Positions 26,718 through 36,227 of a stretch of DNA of 64,000 bases are shown one piece after another. Made by a program: the position numbers and the translations under genes. The DNA is from Colwellia sp. (GTDB lineage Bacteria; Pseudomonadota; Gammaproteobacteria; Enterobacterales; Alteromonadaceae): contig JABSOW010000002.1 in NCBI GenBank assembly GCA_013215465.1, positions 124,001 to 188,000 of the forward strand, read 5' to 3'. How positions within the stretch are numbered: the first letter of the stretch is position 1; each line of letters starts with the position of its first letter. Under the pieces are notes generated by a model. The model saw nothing but the letters and a program-made list of their open reading frames with translations. It was not told where the DNA came from and did not search any database.

Positions 26718-28813
26718 TAATAATTTACCTTTGCGGTTAACCAGTAGCCACGCTTTTCTAATAGATAATCTTCAGCAATAACACCATTAGAGGCTTCTCT
26801 AATATTATTATCAAACACATTTTTAGCCGCTAAAGTCAGGGTTATATTATCGAAACCAGTGTAATTAAGTGTTAGGTTAGTTAAATTGTAATCTTCAATT
26901 TCAGACCTTAAATCCGTGGGGGCTCTATCTCTATTTGTTATCCAAATACTATTGGCATATAAACTTAAGTCAGATGAGATTTTCCAATGAATATTAATAT
27001 CAAAAGTATCTTGTGGCGCATCTGCGATAGCATCATTATCGCTACTTTCAGCATTTTGCCAAGCGTAACCAAGTTTAATTTTTAGCTGCTCATTTAATTG
27101 CCAATGTGCTTCAAATTCGCTACCTATGCCGTCTTGTTTAAGAGTGTTTTGCATTTTACCAGCAACAGAACTAATTAAATCTGATGCTTGGTATTTATAA
27201 ATGTTAAAAAGTATCTTCCAATCAAAATTAGGTCGGTAATCAAAAGCAAGTTCCCAGGTGTCTATTTTTTCTGCTTTTAACTCAGGATTACCAAGTAATA
27301 TAGGATTATTGCTAGAGAACAACTCACCAAAGGATGGTGCCCGAAAGGCACTACCATACAGTAATTTAGTGGTTAAGTTATGCTGAGTTTGCCAGACTAG
27401 TGCTAAACGAGGATTAACGGTTGAGCCAAAATCAGAATAATCATCGTAACGAATACCGGTGGTAAGCTCCCAATCACTAGCAAAAGCCCATTCATCTTGT
27501 AAGGACAGATAGGCAAGACGACGCTTATTGTCGCCAATAAAAATATAAGGGGTGCCCTTTACACTTGTTAAAGTGTCATCCTGAGTTGTTTGACCTACTT
27601 TAATAATTCCTGGGCCGAAATTTTTTGCTTCATCCGTTATTTCTTTGGTATCTTTATAACCAATTTCGATTCGAACGTTATGTTGACTTATAGCTGAATA
27701 AGTTGAAATGAATTTAAAGCCGTAATTGGTATCTTCACCTTCAGGTGCGCCAATATAGCCTTGGGTATATTCAACACCATCCGTATCCATATACCCGTCA
27801 GGAAAAATTTTAAAATAAGTGTAATCTTCATATTTTTGATGAAATAAATTAATGTCAATATTCAGGTTATCAATAATAGTTGCTTTATAACCTAATTCTA
27901 TATTAGTTTGTTTCCCCGTTACTTTATCGCTATTTGATAATGCCTGTGCCGCTCCTGCTCCAGCACCCCCTTCTATATCAAGGTGCCATAAATTGGCATA
28001 AGCCCCCTTAAAATTTAATTGAGCATGTAAATCTACATAACGATGGCGAGTATCTAATGCCCCTGGCGCGTTTGAAAGGGCTGACAATCCCAAAAGGTGC
28101 AGTAAATCAGTTTGTACTATCCGACTAGAGTCTCCGCTGCTTTCTTGCCATTGACCATTAAAGCTAAGTTTAAGATCATTTTGTTGATAACCATAATTAA
28201 ACCAAGCACTTTTAGTATCAAAAGATCCTGCTTTTACCCCGGTATCATTCTTGAAAATATTTTCGGTGCCTTTGGTAATAACATTGATGACACCTGAATA
28301 AGCATCTGCCCCATAAACGGCAGAGCCAGGGCCGCGTATAACTTCAACGCGATCAATTAAATTAACCCCTAAGTCAAGGATATTCCACTTTGCGCCGTTA
28401 AAAGCAAAAGTAGTACGCACCCCATTAACTAAAAATAATACTTGAGAGTTTTGAGCAGTGTGAATACCTCGGATAGAATAAGAGGGGTTCATTCGATTAA
28501 AATTAGAGGGGTAGATATGAATGCCAGTGACGGTTTCAATGACTTGATGAATGGTATTTGCGCCCATTGCTTGGATATCATCGCTAGTGATTACTATCGC
28601 TACGGAAGGTGCTTTATGGATAGCCTTTTTAGTTCCGGTAGCAATACTGACAAAGTCTTCATCGCCATAAAAAGCCTCTAAGGAGTCATCAAATTTTTCA
28701 TCATAACTTGCCAAATCTATATTAGGTTTTACTTCATTTGCAAGTAATAATGGTGCGTTCAGTGCAGCCGCTGCCATCATAGACAAGGTGAAAGTGTTTC
28801 GAGTAAATGACAT
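26717..28813 (-). CDS. TonB-dependent outer-membrane receptor
   Basis: The 698-residue protein has a signal peptide (MSFTRNTFTLSMMAAAALNA, cleavage near residue 26), a plug domain (about 60-175: SVAIVITSDDIQAMGA, NPSYSIRGI, RVEVIRGPGSAVYGADAYSG) and a 22-strand-type barrel ending in an aromatic residue (WLTAKVNY). It imports a large or scarce ligand with TonB energy. The substrate cannot be read from the sequence; siderophore-, vitamin- or carbohydrate-type receptors all share these motifs. The gene overlaps the first citrate-synthase-like gene, and the sensor kinase gene ends 77 bp upstream, linking uptake, sensing and the unusual enzymes. Confidence 0.9.
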   Translation of the reverse strand: MSFTRNTFTLSMMAAAALNAPLLLANEVKPNIDLASYDEKFDDSLEAFYGDEDFVSIATGTKKAIHKAPSVAIVITSDDIQAMGANTIHQVIETVTGIHIYPSNFNRMNPSYSIRGIHTAQNSQVLFLVNGVRTTFAFNGAKWNILDLGVNLIDRVEVIRGPGSAVYGADAYSGVINVITKGTENIFKNDTGVKAGSFDTKSAWFNYGYQQNDLKLSFNGQWQESSGDSSRIVQTDLLHLLGLSALSNAPGALDTRHRYVDLHAQLNFKGAYANLWHLDIEGGAGAGAAQALSNSDKVTGKQTNIELGYKATIIDNLNIDINLFHQKYEDYTYFKIFPDGYMDTDGVEYTQGYIGAPEGEDTNYGFKFISTYSAISQHNVRIEIGYKDTKEITDEAKNFGPGIIKVGQTTQDDTLTSVKGTPYIFIGDNKRRLAYLSLQDEWAFASDWELTTGIRYDDYSDFGSTVNPRLALVWQTQHNLTTKLLYGSAFRAPSFGELFSSNNPILLGNPELKAEKIDTWELAFDYRPNFDWKILFNIYKYQASDLISSVAGKMQNTLKQDGIGSEFEAHWQLNEQLKIKLGYAWQNAESSDNDAIADAPQDTFDINIHWKISSDLSLYANSIWITNRDRAPTDLRSEIEDYNLTNLTLNYTGFDNITLTLAAKNVFDNNIREASNGVIAEDYLLEKRGYWLTAKVNY

Positions 28814-28890
28814 AAGGAGTTCCTTAGTAATACATTGTTATTTATTTTTATTGTTAGCGTGTTTCTTTATGTTTATCAATTCTACAACAA

Positions 28891-30450
28891 TCAAGTTTTA
28901 GCGGTTAACGGTTGTTTTACGGTAAACACTGAGCCTATGCCGAGTCTACTTTCAACACTGATCGTTCCGCCCATCAACTGGCAAAAATTCTGTGTGATTG
29001 CCATGCCTAAACCTGTGCCTTCAAACTTTCTTGTTTGACTGCCGTCAACTTGAGTAAATTGTTCAAAAATATAGTCGATGTTGTCCTGCTTTATACCTAC
29101 ACCGGTATCTGTTACCGAATAATAGAGAAAGTTTTTATCATTATAAATATTGAAAGTTATGACACCATTTTTGGTAAATTTACAGGCATTACTGAGTAAG
29201 TTTAAAAATATTTGCACTAGCTTTTGTCTATCCACATATATAATTGCAGATAATGAACCTATGTTTACTTTGAGCTCGTTGTTGTTTGCTTTAGCCATGG
29301 GTAATACAGTGTCTATGGCTTCGTTAACAAGGTTTTTAATGTTGACTGCTTTTACGTATAAGTCCATTCGTCCGGCTTCAATTTTAGATAAATCTAAAAT
29401 ATTGTTAATCAGTGCGAGTAAGTTATTTGCGCTGCGAATACTTTTGTTTAAATCTTCAACTTGAGCATCCATGCATTCCAGCTCTAAATCTTCACGTACT
29501 AAATCGTTATAACCAATAATTGCTTGTAAAGGGGTGCGTAATTCATGGCTGATATTGGCCAAAAATTCAGACTTATGACGACTGGCTGTGAGGGCACTAT
29601 CTCGGGCAACAACCAGTTCTTGGGTTCTTATTTCAACTTCGGACTCTAAGGTATTGCGGCTTTTTTCTAAAGCGGTGTTTTGCTGCTGAAGGGTTGTCAT
29701 CATTTGATTATATATTTCTGCCATTTGCCTTATTTCTAAAGCGCCATCAACTACTGCTTTAGGATAACGACCCGAGTCTCTTGCGGTTGCCATTGTTTGC
29801 GATAGTGCCAATAATGGTTTGGTCAGATGGATAATAGCAAGACGAATGAGTAAGGCTAAAATAAAAGCCACTAATACGCCTATGCTAATGTTGTTTATAA
29901 ACATATTTCGCTGTATTTGACGTAGCGCTTCTTTATTATATTCGACTAATACATAGCCTAATATTTGCTGTTGGATCACTTCATCATCAAGGTTAATCAT
30001 ATCTTCGTCATAGCTGTCTTCAATATAAGTAACTGCCGCGCTATAAGTCCAAATTTTATTTGTTTCAAAAAGTAATTGCGTTTTGTTGGGTAACAGTTCA
30101 GCTTTGAAAGATGGCTTTTGCCTTGTCATTTTCGTTGATTTGATTAATACCTCACCGTTAGGTTTATATACGGCGATCCCTACTACAGAAGTAAATCCTA
30201 ATGCTCTATCTATTGCTTCTTGACCATTTTCTTTGCTACCAGTGAGTAATGCTAATACGGTTTGTTCGGCAAAGTTACTGGTGATTTGCAAGCTATTGTT
30301 AATGGTAGTTTCTCTTAAGGTTTGACTCGTTTTCCATGCCGTAAGTGTTGAAGTAATAATGCTTAATAATATGACGCTCACCACAAGTATGCTTAAAAGT
30401 TGTCGTTTAAAACTGGCGTGGGTAATTTTCTTTGATTGAGTACTGTTCAT
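28891..30450 (-). CDS. Membrane sensor histidine kinase
   Basis: The 519-residue kinase has a transmembrane helix near residues 17-38, a periplasmic domain, a second helix (about 183-205), HAMP, a coiled-coil segment (about 245-285), HisKA with FLANISHELRTPLQAIIGY and an HATPase domain with FTKNGVITF, DTGVGI and GTGLGMAI. No receiver is attached. It starts 5 bp after the stop of the ABC-type binding protein gene, so that periplasmic protein is the likely ligand sensor. No response regulator gene adjoins on the same strand. The REC-containing GGDEF-EAL protein at 20571 could be a target, by inference. Confidence 0.9.
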   Translation of the reverse strand: MNSTQSKKITHASFKRQLLSILVVSVILLSIITSTLTAWKTSQTLRETTINNSLQITSNFAEQTVLALLTGSKENGQEAIDRALGFTSVVGIAVYKPNGEVLIKSTKMTRQKPSFKAELLPNKTQLLFETNKIWTYSAAVTYIEDSYDEDMINLDDEVIQQQILGYVLVEYNKEALRQIQRNMFINNISIGVLVAFILALLIRLAIIHLTKPLLALSQTMATARDSGRYPKAVVDGALEIRQMAEIYNQMMTTLQQQNTALEKSRNTLESEVEIRTQELVVARDSALTASRHKSEFLANISHELRTPLQAIIGYNDLVREDLELECMDAQVEDLNKSIRSANNLLALINNILDLSKIEAGRMDLYVKAVNIKNLVNEAIDTVLPMAKANNNELKVNIGSLSAIIYVDRQKLVQIFLNLLSNACKFTKNGVITFNIYNDKNFLYYSVTDTGVGIKQDNIDYIFEQFTQVDGSQTRKFEGTGLGMAITQNFCQLMGGTISVESRLGIGSVFTVKQPLTAKT

Positions 30451-30455
30451 TAATA

Positions 30456-31427
30456 TTATTGTGGAAAAGTTAATTTAAATTGCTGCTGCTGCTCATAGCT
30501 ATATTTTAGCCCTAAGTGTGCTGCGGTACGTAAATTTACCGCTAAAAGTGTTGACTTTAGTGCGGCAAAGTTCTTTTGCTCTGGTTGTTTTTCAAGCTCT
30601 TGCACCATGGTAAATAAATGTTTGCCTAAGGCAAAGTTATCAGGGTAAGTAGAAAATAAGGCACCGCGCTTTGCATGAGAAGGTTTACTTGAAAATACCA
30701 CAACTCCTTTTGCCCAAGCTTTTTCTAAAATAAGTGGTAAAGTAATTTTGTCATGTGACGATATATGATCTAACGGTAGCCATATAGCATCTTTACTTGA
30801 AATTCTGGAAGCAAAAATATTTTGATAAAAAGCTATTGCTTCAGCAGTACTGGTGACATATTTAAGGTTTAGCATCAGCCCTTTTTCTAAGGCAGCATTT
30901 TTTGCTAAATCTATTAGCCAAGCACTTTTTTTACTGTAAGCAATATGAACTTGTTTTACCTTGGGAGCAACTAAGTTGAGATAACCAAATAGGTAAGCTG
31001 GATCTGTTATTAAACTAACGCCAGAAACACCGTTAGGGCTTATAGGTAGTGCGCCAGAAACGATTTGAAATTTTTTGGTAGAGTCTTCATGAGTAAACTT
31101 TGCTAATGCTTTTGCTAATCTCCAGCCAGAACGCCCTAAAACAATAATTTTATAAATTTTTTTCTGTATAAGGATGTGAGCAATTTTATCACTATTGAAT
31201 TGTTTAGTGATGATAAATTTTTCGTAACGTATTACTTGGTTATAATGGCTGGCAGCTTTAATACTACCGGCAATAATTTCTTGGTAAATGGAGTGATATG
31301 GCTCTTTAGCTTCAGGATAAAAAATGGCGATATTATTATTAATTTGATCAATATTTTCAGCATAAGTAAAGCCTCCCAATAAAAGGCTAGTTAATATATA
31401 AATTAATAGAAAAAATTTATTGATCAA
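30456..31427 (-). CDS. ABC-type substrate-binding protein without transporter (likely sensory)
   Basis: A signal peptide (MINKFFLLIYILTSLLLGGF) leads a 323-residue periplasmic-binding protein with the pattern of the ABC_sub_bind family (PF04392): IFYPEAKEPYHSIYQEIIAG, KIIVLGRSGWRLAKAL, GALPISPNGVSGVSL and VVFSSKPSHAKRGALFSTYP. No permease or ATPase gene is nearby, while a histidine kinase follows after 5 bp. This makes it a likely extracytoplasmic sensor component rather than an uptake protein. Ligand unknown. Confidence 0.78.
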   Translation of the reverse strand: MINKFFLLIYILTSLLLGGFTYAENIDQINNNIAIFYPEAKEPYHSIYQEIIAGSIKAASHYNQVIRYEKFIITKQFNSDKIAHILIQKKIYKIIVLGRSGWRLAKALAKFTHEDSTKKFQIVSGALPISPNGVSGVSLITDPAYLFGYLNLVAPKVKQVHIAYSKKSAWLIDLAKNAALEKGLMLNLKYVTSTAEAIAFYQNIFASRISSKDAIWLPLDHISSHDKITLPLILEKAWAKGVVVFSSKPSHAKRGALFSTYPDNFALGKHLFTMVQELEKQPEQKNFAALKSTLLAVNLRTAAHLGLKYSYEQQQQFKLTFPQ

Positions 31428-31617
31428 AAATCACTCAATAAGCAGTAAATGTTGTAATGCCAAGTGAATTGGCTAATTCGCTATTTCAATTGGTATAATA
31501 CTAACTGAATGTTAAGTATACATTTATTTTTTTTAAATACGAGAGTTTGTCGGGGTATTAATGTTATTTTTAATGTAGTGATTATTGTTTAGCTTGATAA
31601 GAAGTAATCATTTCTAT
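31428..31617. other. Intergenic region with TACCAA-type palindrome
   Basis: It contains the promoter region of the binding-protein/kinase genes and an imperfect palindrome at about 31459-31496 (GCCAAGTGAATTGG... TTTCAATTGGTA). No gene is seen. Confidence 0.45.
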
Positions 31618-31648
31618 ATACCCAAGCACCTTGAAGTTGCTTGGGTAT
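31618..31648 (-). terminator. Palindrome, probable terminator of the DUF481 gene
   Basis: ATACCCAAGCA (31618-31628), nine-base loop, TGCTTGGGTAT (31638-31648) is a perfect 11-bp stem 33 bp after the stop of the downstream DUF481 gene. There is no long T-run, so termination may be weak. Confidence 0.6.
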
Positions 31649-31680
31649 TAAATAGTTATCCTAACGTCATCACAGCGCTA

Positions 31681-32460
31681 TTAGAAACTATAAATCAAGG
31701 TCATTGATGTTTCAGAGTTGGTGTTTTCAAAATTATCTTCTACTTCTGTGTCGTAATCGAGACGAATAGCAAACTTTAATTGTAAAGCATCGATCAATTT
31801 TGCCGTAATTGAAGTTTCAGACTTATAAACGCTATTTTCACCAGATTTAGTTGCTTGCTTAGCAACTAGGTATTGCTTAAATTCAACAAACTCATTGAAT
31901 TTGTGCGTATAAGTAGCCTGTGCTTGTATGATCAAGCTACTGCTACTTGTTGAAGGCGTAGTATCAGTTGCACGGGTAACATCATATTTTACACCAGGGC
32001 CAATGTCAGCAAATAAGGAAGAGCTTTTAGTTTTGTACCATTGACGCCCCCAACCTGCAGAAAGTGAGCTTTGAGATTCAAAGCCACTGAACTTGTCTTG
32101 TTCGAAAGCAAGGTTACCGTAGAGATAATTTTTATCTGATGCACCAACAGTGTAATTGGTTTGTGTTAAAATATCCCACTTGTTGTCAGTACTTTCATAT
32201 GACTTATTACCAGCTTCGTCTTTTGTTTCTGTTTTTTTAGCAAGAACATTAAAAGCAACCGATGTACGCCATTTGTCCTTTTCATGCTTAACATTAAAAC
32301 CGGCTTTTACGTCGGCACTTTTTGTGTTACCTGTTTTATATAAAAAGCCTAACTCAGCTGATGCAGTAAATGCTGATTCTTTGTCTGTTCCTTCCGCTGA
32401 TACTGTGTATGACACTAGTGGCAATAAGCATAAAGCCGTTAGTGTATAATTACGAACCAT
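31681..32460 (-). CDS. DUF481 outer-membrane beta-barrel protein (copy 1)
   Basis: The 259-residue protein has a signal peptide ending in SAEG, then AELGFLYKTGNTKSADVKAG, the YdiY/DUF481 signature, followed by amphipathic strands (KWRTSVAFNV, YLYGNLAFEQDKFSG, SLSAGWGRQWYKT, FADIGPGVKYD) and a C-terminal aromatic (MTLIYSF). It is predicted to be a small outer-membrane barrel. The function of the family is not established. It is a tandem paralogue of the gene at 32549, 88 bp away. Confidence 0.85.
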   Translation of the reverse strand: MVRNYTLTALCLLPLVSYTVSAEGTDKESAFTASAELGFLYKTGNTKSADVKAGFNVKHEKDKWRTSVAFNVLAKKTETKDEAGNKSYESTDNKWDILTQTNYTVGASDKNYLYGNLAFEQDKFSGFESQSSLSAGWGRQWYKTKSSSLFADIGPGVKYDVTRATDTTPSTSSSSLIIQAQATYTHKFNEFVEFKQYLVAKQATKSGENSVYKSETSITAKLIDALQLKFAIRLDYDTEVEDNFENTNSETSMTLIYSF

Positions 32461-32548
32461 AATGTTCCCTTGTTATTTTTAGTGCGTTTAATGTGTTAAT
32501 TCAAGGGGATTATAACAGCTGTTATTTTAATGTTAAATATCAGGTTGG

Positions 32549-33436
32549 TTAAAAACTATAAACAAATGTGACGGCGGTTTGAGTATCTAATTTTTTCTTT
32601 TTATCTTCGATATCAGTATTGTAGTTAACCGTAAAAGTAAACTTTAGCTGTAATGTTGAAATCAACTTAGTTGTTATGGAGGTTTTTGCTTTATAAATAC
32701 TATTCTCTCCTGTTTTTATTGCTTGCTTAGCACTGAAAGATTGCTTAAATTCAACATGCTCACTTAGTTTTCTTATATACAGAGCTTGGGCCTGTATAAT
32801 CCATGACGTTATTGTTTTTGTGGGTTCCTTACCTGTGGCTCTAAATTGATCGCGCTTAAAACCAGGGCCGATATCTCCCCAGAGCGAGGCATTGTTAGTT
32901 TTATACCAATGCCTCCCCCAACCAGTAGAAACTGAGCTTTGGGTAATAAAGCTACTAAATTCGCTTTCTTCATACCAAACATTACCGTAGATGTAATGTT
33001 TTTCGCGAATGTCCAAGCTGTAGTTAGTTTGTGAAGCGATAGACCATTTTTTATCGGTAGTTTCAAAATTTAACTCTCCGGTATCCGCATCGGCTATATC
33101 TGCTTTTTTTATCAGTAAATCTATGTTTAACAAACTTAACCAACGATCTTTCTCGAACCGTAAATCAATACCCGTTTTCATATCGGCACTATTTGTGTTA
33201 CCGGTTTTGTATAAAAAACCTAGTTCAGCTGAGCCCGCCAGTATTGGCTCAATATTAACTGCTTTTATTTGTACTGCTGTTTTAAGGCTAGATAAAATAT
33301 CAGCAGCAGTTGCCTTTGAGTGGGAATTTTTTTCACTTATTGAAACTTGATTATTCTCATTTTGAGAGTGACTTCCTTGTGCATAAGCAGTAGCAGATAA
33401 AAGAAAAAATGATGTAAGTAGCAAATAACGAAACAT
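32549..33436 (-). CDS. DUF481 outer-membrane beta-barrel protein (copy 2)
   Basis: The 295-residue paralogue of the neighbouring DUF481 gene shares AELGFLYKTGNTNSADMKTG, STGWGRHWYKT, DIGPGFKRD and the C-terminal AVTFVYSF. It has a longer N-terminus: after the signal peptide (cleavage after AYA near residue 19) come about 50 polar residues rich in Ser, Asn and Gln, absent from copy 1. The pair probably arose by tandem duplication. Position between an FBA gene and a sensory operon gives no functional hint. Confidence 0.83.
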   Translation of the reverse strand: MFRYLLLTSFFLLSATAYAQGSHSQNENNQVSISEKNSHSKATAADILSSLKTAVQIKAVNIEPILAGSAELGFLYKTGNTNSADMKTGIDLRFEKDRWLSLLNIDLLIKKADIADADTGELNFETTDKKWSIASQTNYSLDIREKHYIYGNVWYEESEFSSFITQSSVSTGWGRHWYKTNNASLWGDIGPGFKRDQFRATGKEPTKTITSWIIQAQALYIRKLSEHVEFKQSFSAKQAIKTGENSIYKAKTSITTKLISTLQLKFTFTVNYNTDIEDKKKKLDTQTAVTFVYSF

Positions 33437-33660
33437 TTTGTTCTCAATTTTTACACGAAATAATTTAACTAAGACGGCTAAACAGTCGTAGTTCAGAAAA
33501 AGTAATGGATTTATAAGCGAATATTCAAGCTAGGTGTTATACCAAATGAAATAACAGCTATAGGGAAATCACAGTTTTACACAAAGCTATTATAAATAAA
33601 TTATATTTATTTTAAAGGGGGAGAGAGGTATAAATTTTAGGGGGTAATGAAAAAGGAAAG

Positions 33661-33693
33661 AACCACCTATCAATAAGTAAAAGTTAGGTGGTT
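33661..33693 (-). terminator. Terminator of class II aldolase gene
   Basis: AACCACCTA (33661-33669) pairs with TAGGTGGTT (33685-33693), 11 bp after the fba stop, followed on the minus strand by a pyrimidine-rich CTTTCCTTTTTC tract. Confidence 0.75.
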
Positions 33694-33703
33694 TGGGTAT
33701 TGG

Positions 33704-34768
33704 TTAGTTGATCAGCGCATTAAGTTTACCCGCTTGATAAAGTTCAAACATATTATCAAGGCTGATCGGCTTTATTTTACTGGCATGACCTGCAGTGTTA
33801 AACGCTTCATAACGAGCAATACAAATTTCAGACATCGCTTTAGTTGTTTCAGCTAAAAATTTACGGGGATCAAACTCACTTGGATTATGAGCTAGAAAGC
33901 GTCTAGTTGCACCAGTTGATACTAATCGTAAATCAGTATCAATATTTATTTTACGAACACCATTTTTGATGCCTTCTTGAATTTGTTCAACAGGTACACC
34001 ATAAGTTTCAGGTATGTTACCGCCATATTCATTAATAATGGCTAACCACTCTTGTGGAACTGATGATGAACCATGCATAACTAAATGCGTATTAGGAATA
34101 CGTTGATGTATTGCTTTAATGCGATCAATTGCTAAAATATCATTAGTAGGTGGGCGAGTAAATTTATAGGCACCGTGTGAAGTGCCGCAAGCAATAGCTA
34201 AAGCATCTACTTGAGTTTTTTGTACAAAGTCAGCCGCTTCTTCTGGGTTTGTTAGCATTTGTTCCATAGTTAACTTACCTACAGCACCAATACCATCTTC
34301 TTCACCCGCTTCACCGGTTTCTAATGAGCCTAAACAGCCTAATTCGCCTTCAACAGACACGCCACAAGCATGCGCCATTTCAACCGTTCTACGAGTTACA
34401 TCAACATTGTATTCATAGCTACTTGGCGTTTTACCATCACTCATTAATGACCCGTCCATCATTACTGATGAAAAACCTGATTGAATTGAACGCTGACATA
34501 CGCTTGGTGAAGTACCATGATCTTGATGCATAACAACAGGAATATGAGGAAACTCTTCAATTGCCGCCAAAATTAAATGGCGTAAAAATGATGCTCCAGC
34601 ATATTTACGAGCACCTGCGGAGCCTTGTAAAATTACCGGGCTGTCTGTTTTATCCGCTGCAATCATAATTGCACGTACTTGCTCTAAATTATTTACATTA
34701 AATGCAGGGATTCCATATTCAAACTCTGCAGCATGATCAAGCATTTGACGCATTGAAATTAAAGCCAT
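33704..34768 (-). CDS. fba: Fructose-bisphosphate aldolase, class II
   Basis: This zinc-dependent aldolase of 354 residues belongs to the class IIB type often associated with Calvin-cycle or gluconeogenic loci. Metal and catalytic residues lie in MHQDHG (Asp83 and His84), EGELGCLG and [22 protein letters not shown] binds the phosphate. It cleaves or forms fructose 1,6-bisphosphate. A clear AGGAG site precedes the ATG. It has its own terminator, and fda ends in a separate terminator upstream, so this gene is transcribed alone. A class I aldolase with the same reaction lies next door. Confidence 0.95.
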   Translation of the reverse strand: MALISMRQMLDHAAEFEYGIPAFNVNNLEQVRAIMIAADKTDSPVILQGSAGARKYAGASFLRHLILAAIEEFPHIPVVMHQDHGTSPSVCQRSIQSGFSSVMMDGSLMSDGKTPSSYEYNVDVTRRTVEMAHACGVSVEGELGCLGSLETGEAGEEDGIGAVGKLTMEQMLTNPEEAADFVQKTQVDALAIACGTSHGAYKFTRPPTNDILAIDRIKAIHQRIPNTHLVMHGSSSVPQEWLAIINEYGGNIPETYGVPVEQIQEGIKNGVRKINIDTDLRLVSTGATRRFLAHNPSEFDPRKFLAETTKAMSEICIARYEAFNTAGHASKIKPISLDNMFELYQAGKLNALIN

Positions 34769-34983
34769 TGGTTACTCCTAGGTTGGTCAATTAAACGTTT
34801 TGTTTATTAGGGTGAAAGCTTTCTATGTTTGTGACTAAATTATATCAGAGTTTATACCAAATCAAATAAGTTTCTTCCTAACTCAGAACAAACTTAATTG
34901 AATCGCTATTCTTGCTTCTTACGCAGAAAATTGTGTTTTTGACGGTTTGAGCGAGAATGGTAGTATTGTATGGGAAATTTATA

Positions 34984-35024
34984 AAAAAACCTTATGAAAA
35001 AGCCTTGTTTCCATAAGGTTTTTT
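34984..35024 (-). terminator. Terminator of class I aldolase gene
   Basis: AAAAAACCTTATG (34984-34996) pairs with CATAAGGTTTTTT (35012-35024). On the minus strand it ends in a T-run and lies about 68 bp after the fda stop. Confidence 0.88.
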
Positions 35025-35091
35025 GTTTTATGTGTGAAATACAACCACATTTTTAGCATGGTTCATTCAGCGGTGAGGTTATTGTCTTACT

Positions 35092-35997
35092 CTAAGATTT
35101 TGATGCACAAAATATACTCGCAATGGCACCATCTAATGCCAGAGTAAACTCATCATTTGATTGTTTTGCAGATAAGCCTTCAGTTAAAGCGCGAGAAAAA
35201 CTTGCTATCATGCCATGGTTTAAATTGACTTTCTCATTTGCCTGTGTTCTTTTGTAACCGCCTGATAAAGCGACTACTTTTATAACATTTTTATGATTGA
35301 TACAGTCAGTATAAAAATTATCTGCATCAGGCAAAGTGAGTTTTAACATGACTTTCTGTTCACTAGACAATGCATCTAACTCGCTAAGTAATGCCGATTT
35401 AAGTAATGCTTCGGCGGCAGGTTTTTCAGAACTATTGATATCTATCTCAGGTTCAATTATTGGTGTTAGTCCTTTTGCTAATATTTGTTTTGCAATGGTG
35501 AATTGTTGTGCAACAATATCATTAATACCCTGTTGATTGGCTAATTTGATAACAGAGCGCATTTTAGTACCAAATACACCTTGAGAAACTGCTTTGTTGA
35601 GTAATACATTAAGTTCAGGCATTGCTTTCATTAATTGTACATCATTAGTTTCTTCGCAAAGACCTTTATCAATTTTTAAAAAGGGTACTACTTGCTTTTC
35701 TTGCCATAAATATTGAGCAGCATGTTTACCTTCAAATTCCCGGTCTAAGGTATTTTCAAATAAAATAGCGCCCAGAATACGTGAGCCATCGAAAGCAGAG
35801 TTAGTGACTATACGCGTGCGCATTTGATGTACTAAATCATACATTTGTTCATCATTGCTAAAGCTCGTGCTCTCAATACCGTAAAGTGAAAGTGCTTTTG
35901 GTGTACTACCACCACTTTGATCTAAAGCGGCAATGAAACCATCTTGATTGGTAACTTTTTCTAGCATTGTTGCTAACGTATCAGGTGATACAGGCAT
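35092..35997 (-). CDS. fda: Fructose-bisphosphate aldolase, class I (Staphylococcus Fda type)
   Basis: This 301-residue protein aligns by eye along its length with S. aureus-type class I aldolase: GFIAALDQSGGSTPKAL, MRTRIVTNSAFDGSRILGAI, VPFLKIDKGLCEE, GVFGTKMRSVI, GLTPIIEPEIDIN and VMLKLTLP, with Lys219 the likely Schiff-base residue. It needs no metal. An AAGGAG site lies seven bases before the ATG. It is downstream of pgk (230 bp) and next to class II fba. Having both classes in a row suggests redundancy under metal limitation or different flux directions. Confidence 0.93.
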   Translation of the reverse strand: MPVSPDTLATMLEKVTNQDGFIAALDQSGGSTPKALSLYGIESTSFSNDEQMYDLVHQMRTRIVTNSAFDGSRILGAILFENTLDREFEGKHAAQYLWQEKQVVPFLKIDKGLCEETNDVQLMKAMPELNVLLNKAVSQGVFGTKMRSVIKLANQQGINDIVAQQFTIAKQILAKGLTPIIEPEIDINSSEKPAAEALLKSALLSELDALSSEQKVMLKLTLPDADNFYTDCINHKNVIKVVALSGGYKRTQANEKVNLNHGMIASFSRALTEGLSAKQSNDEFTLALDGAIASIFCASKS

Positions 35998-36173
35998 GAA
36001 GTTCTCCTTGAGTAAAGCGGCTAAATAACTTAGCGCTCAGTTAGTTTGGGTGCGTGAACTACTCATGTTTTTGAGTATAGTGTTGTTTGTACTCTTTTAT
36101 TTTTATTTTTATTTTTCTTATTAGGTTTTTATAAATTCGACCTTCAATATTCAAAGTAGGTTACGAGTAATAA

Positions 36174-36200
36174 GTGTGATGAGTAGCTAAGCCATCACAC
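36174..36200. repeat. Inverted repeat between pgk and fda
   Basis: GTGTGATG (36174-36181) and CATCACAC (36193-36200) flank 11 bases, 28 bp after the pgk stop. There is no T-run. It could be a weak terminator or a transcript-processing structure. Confidence 0.5.
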
Positions 36201-36227
36201 GTATTAGTATGGTGTTTTCGTTACTCG

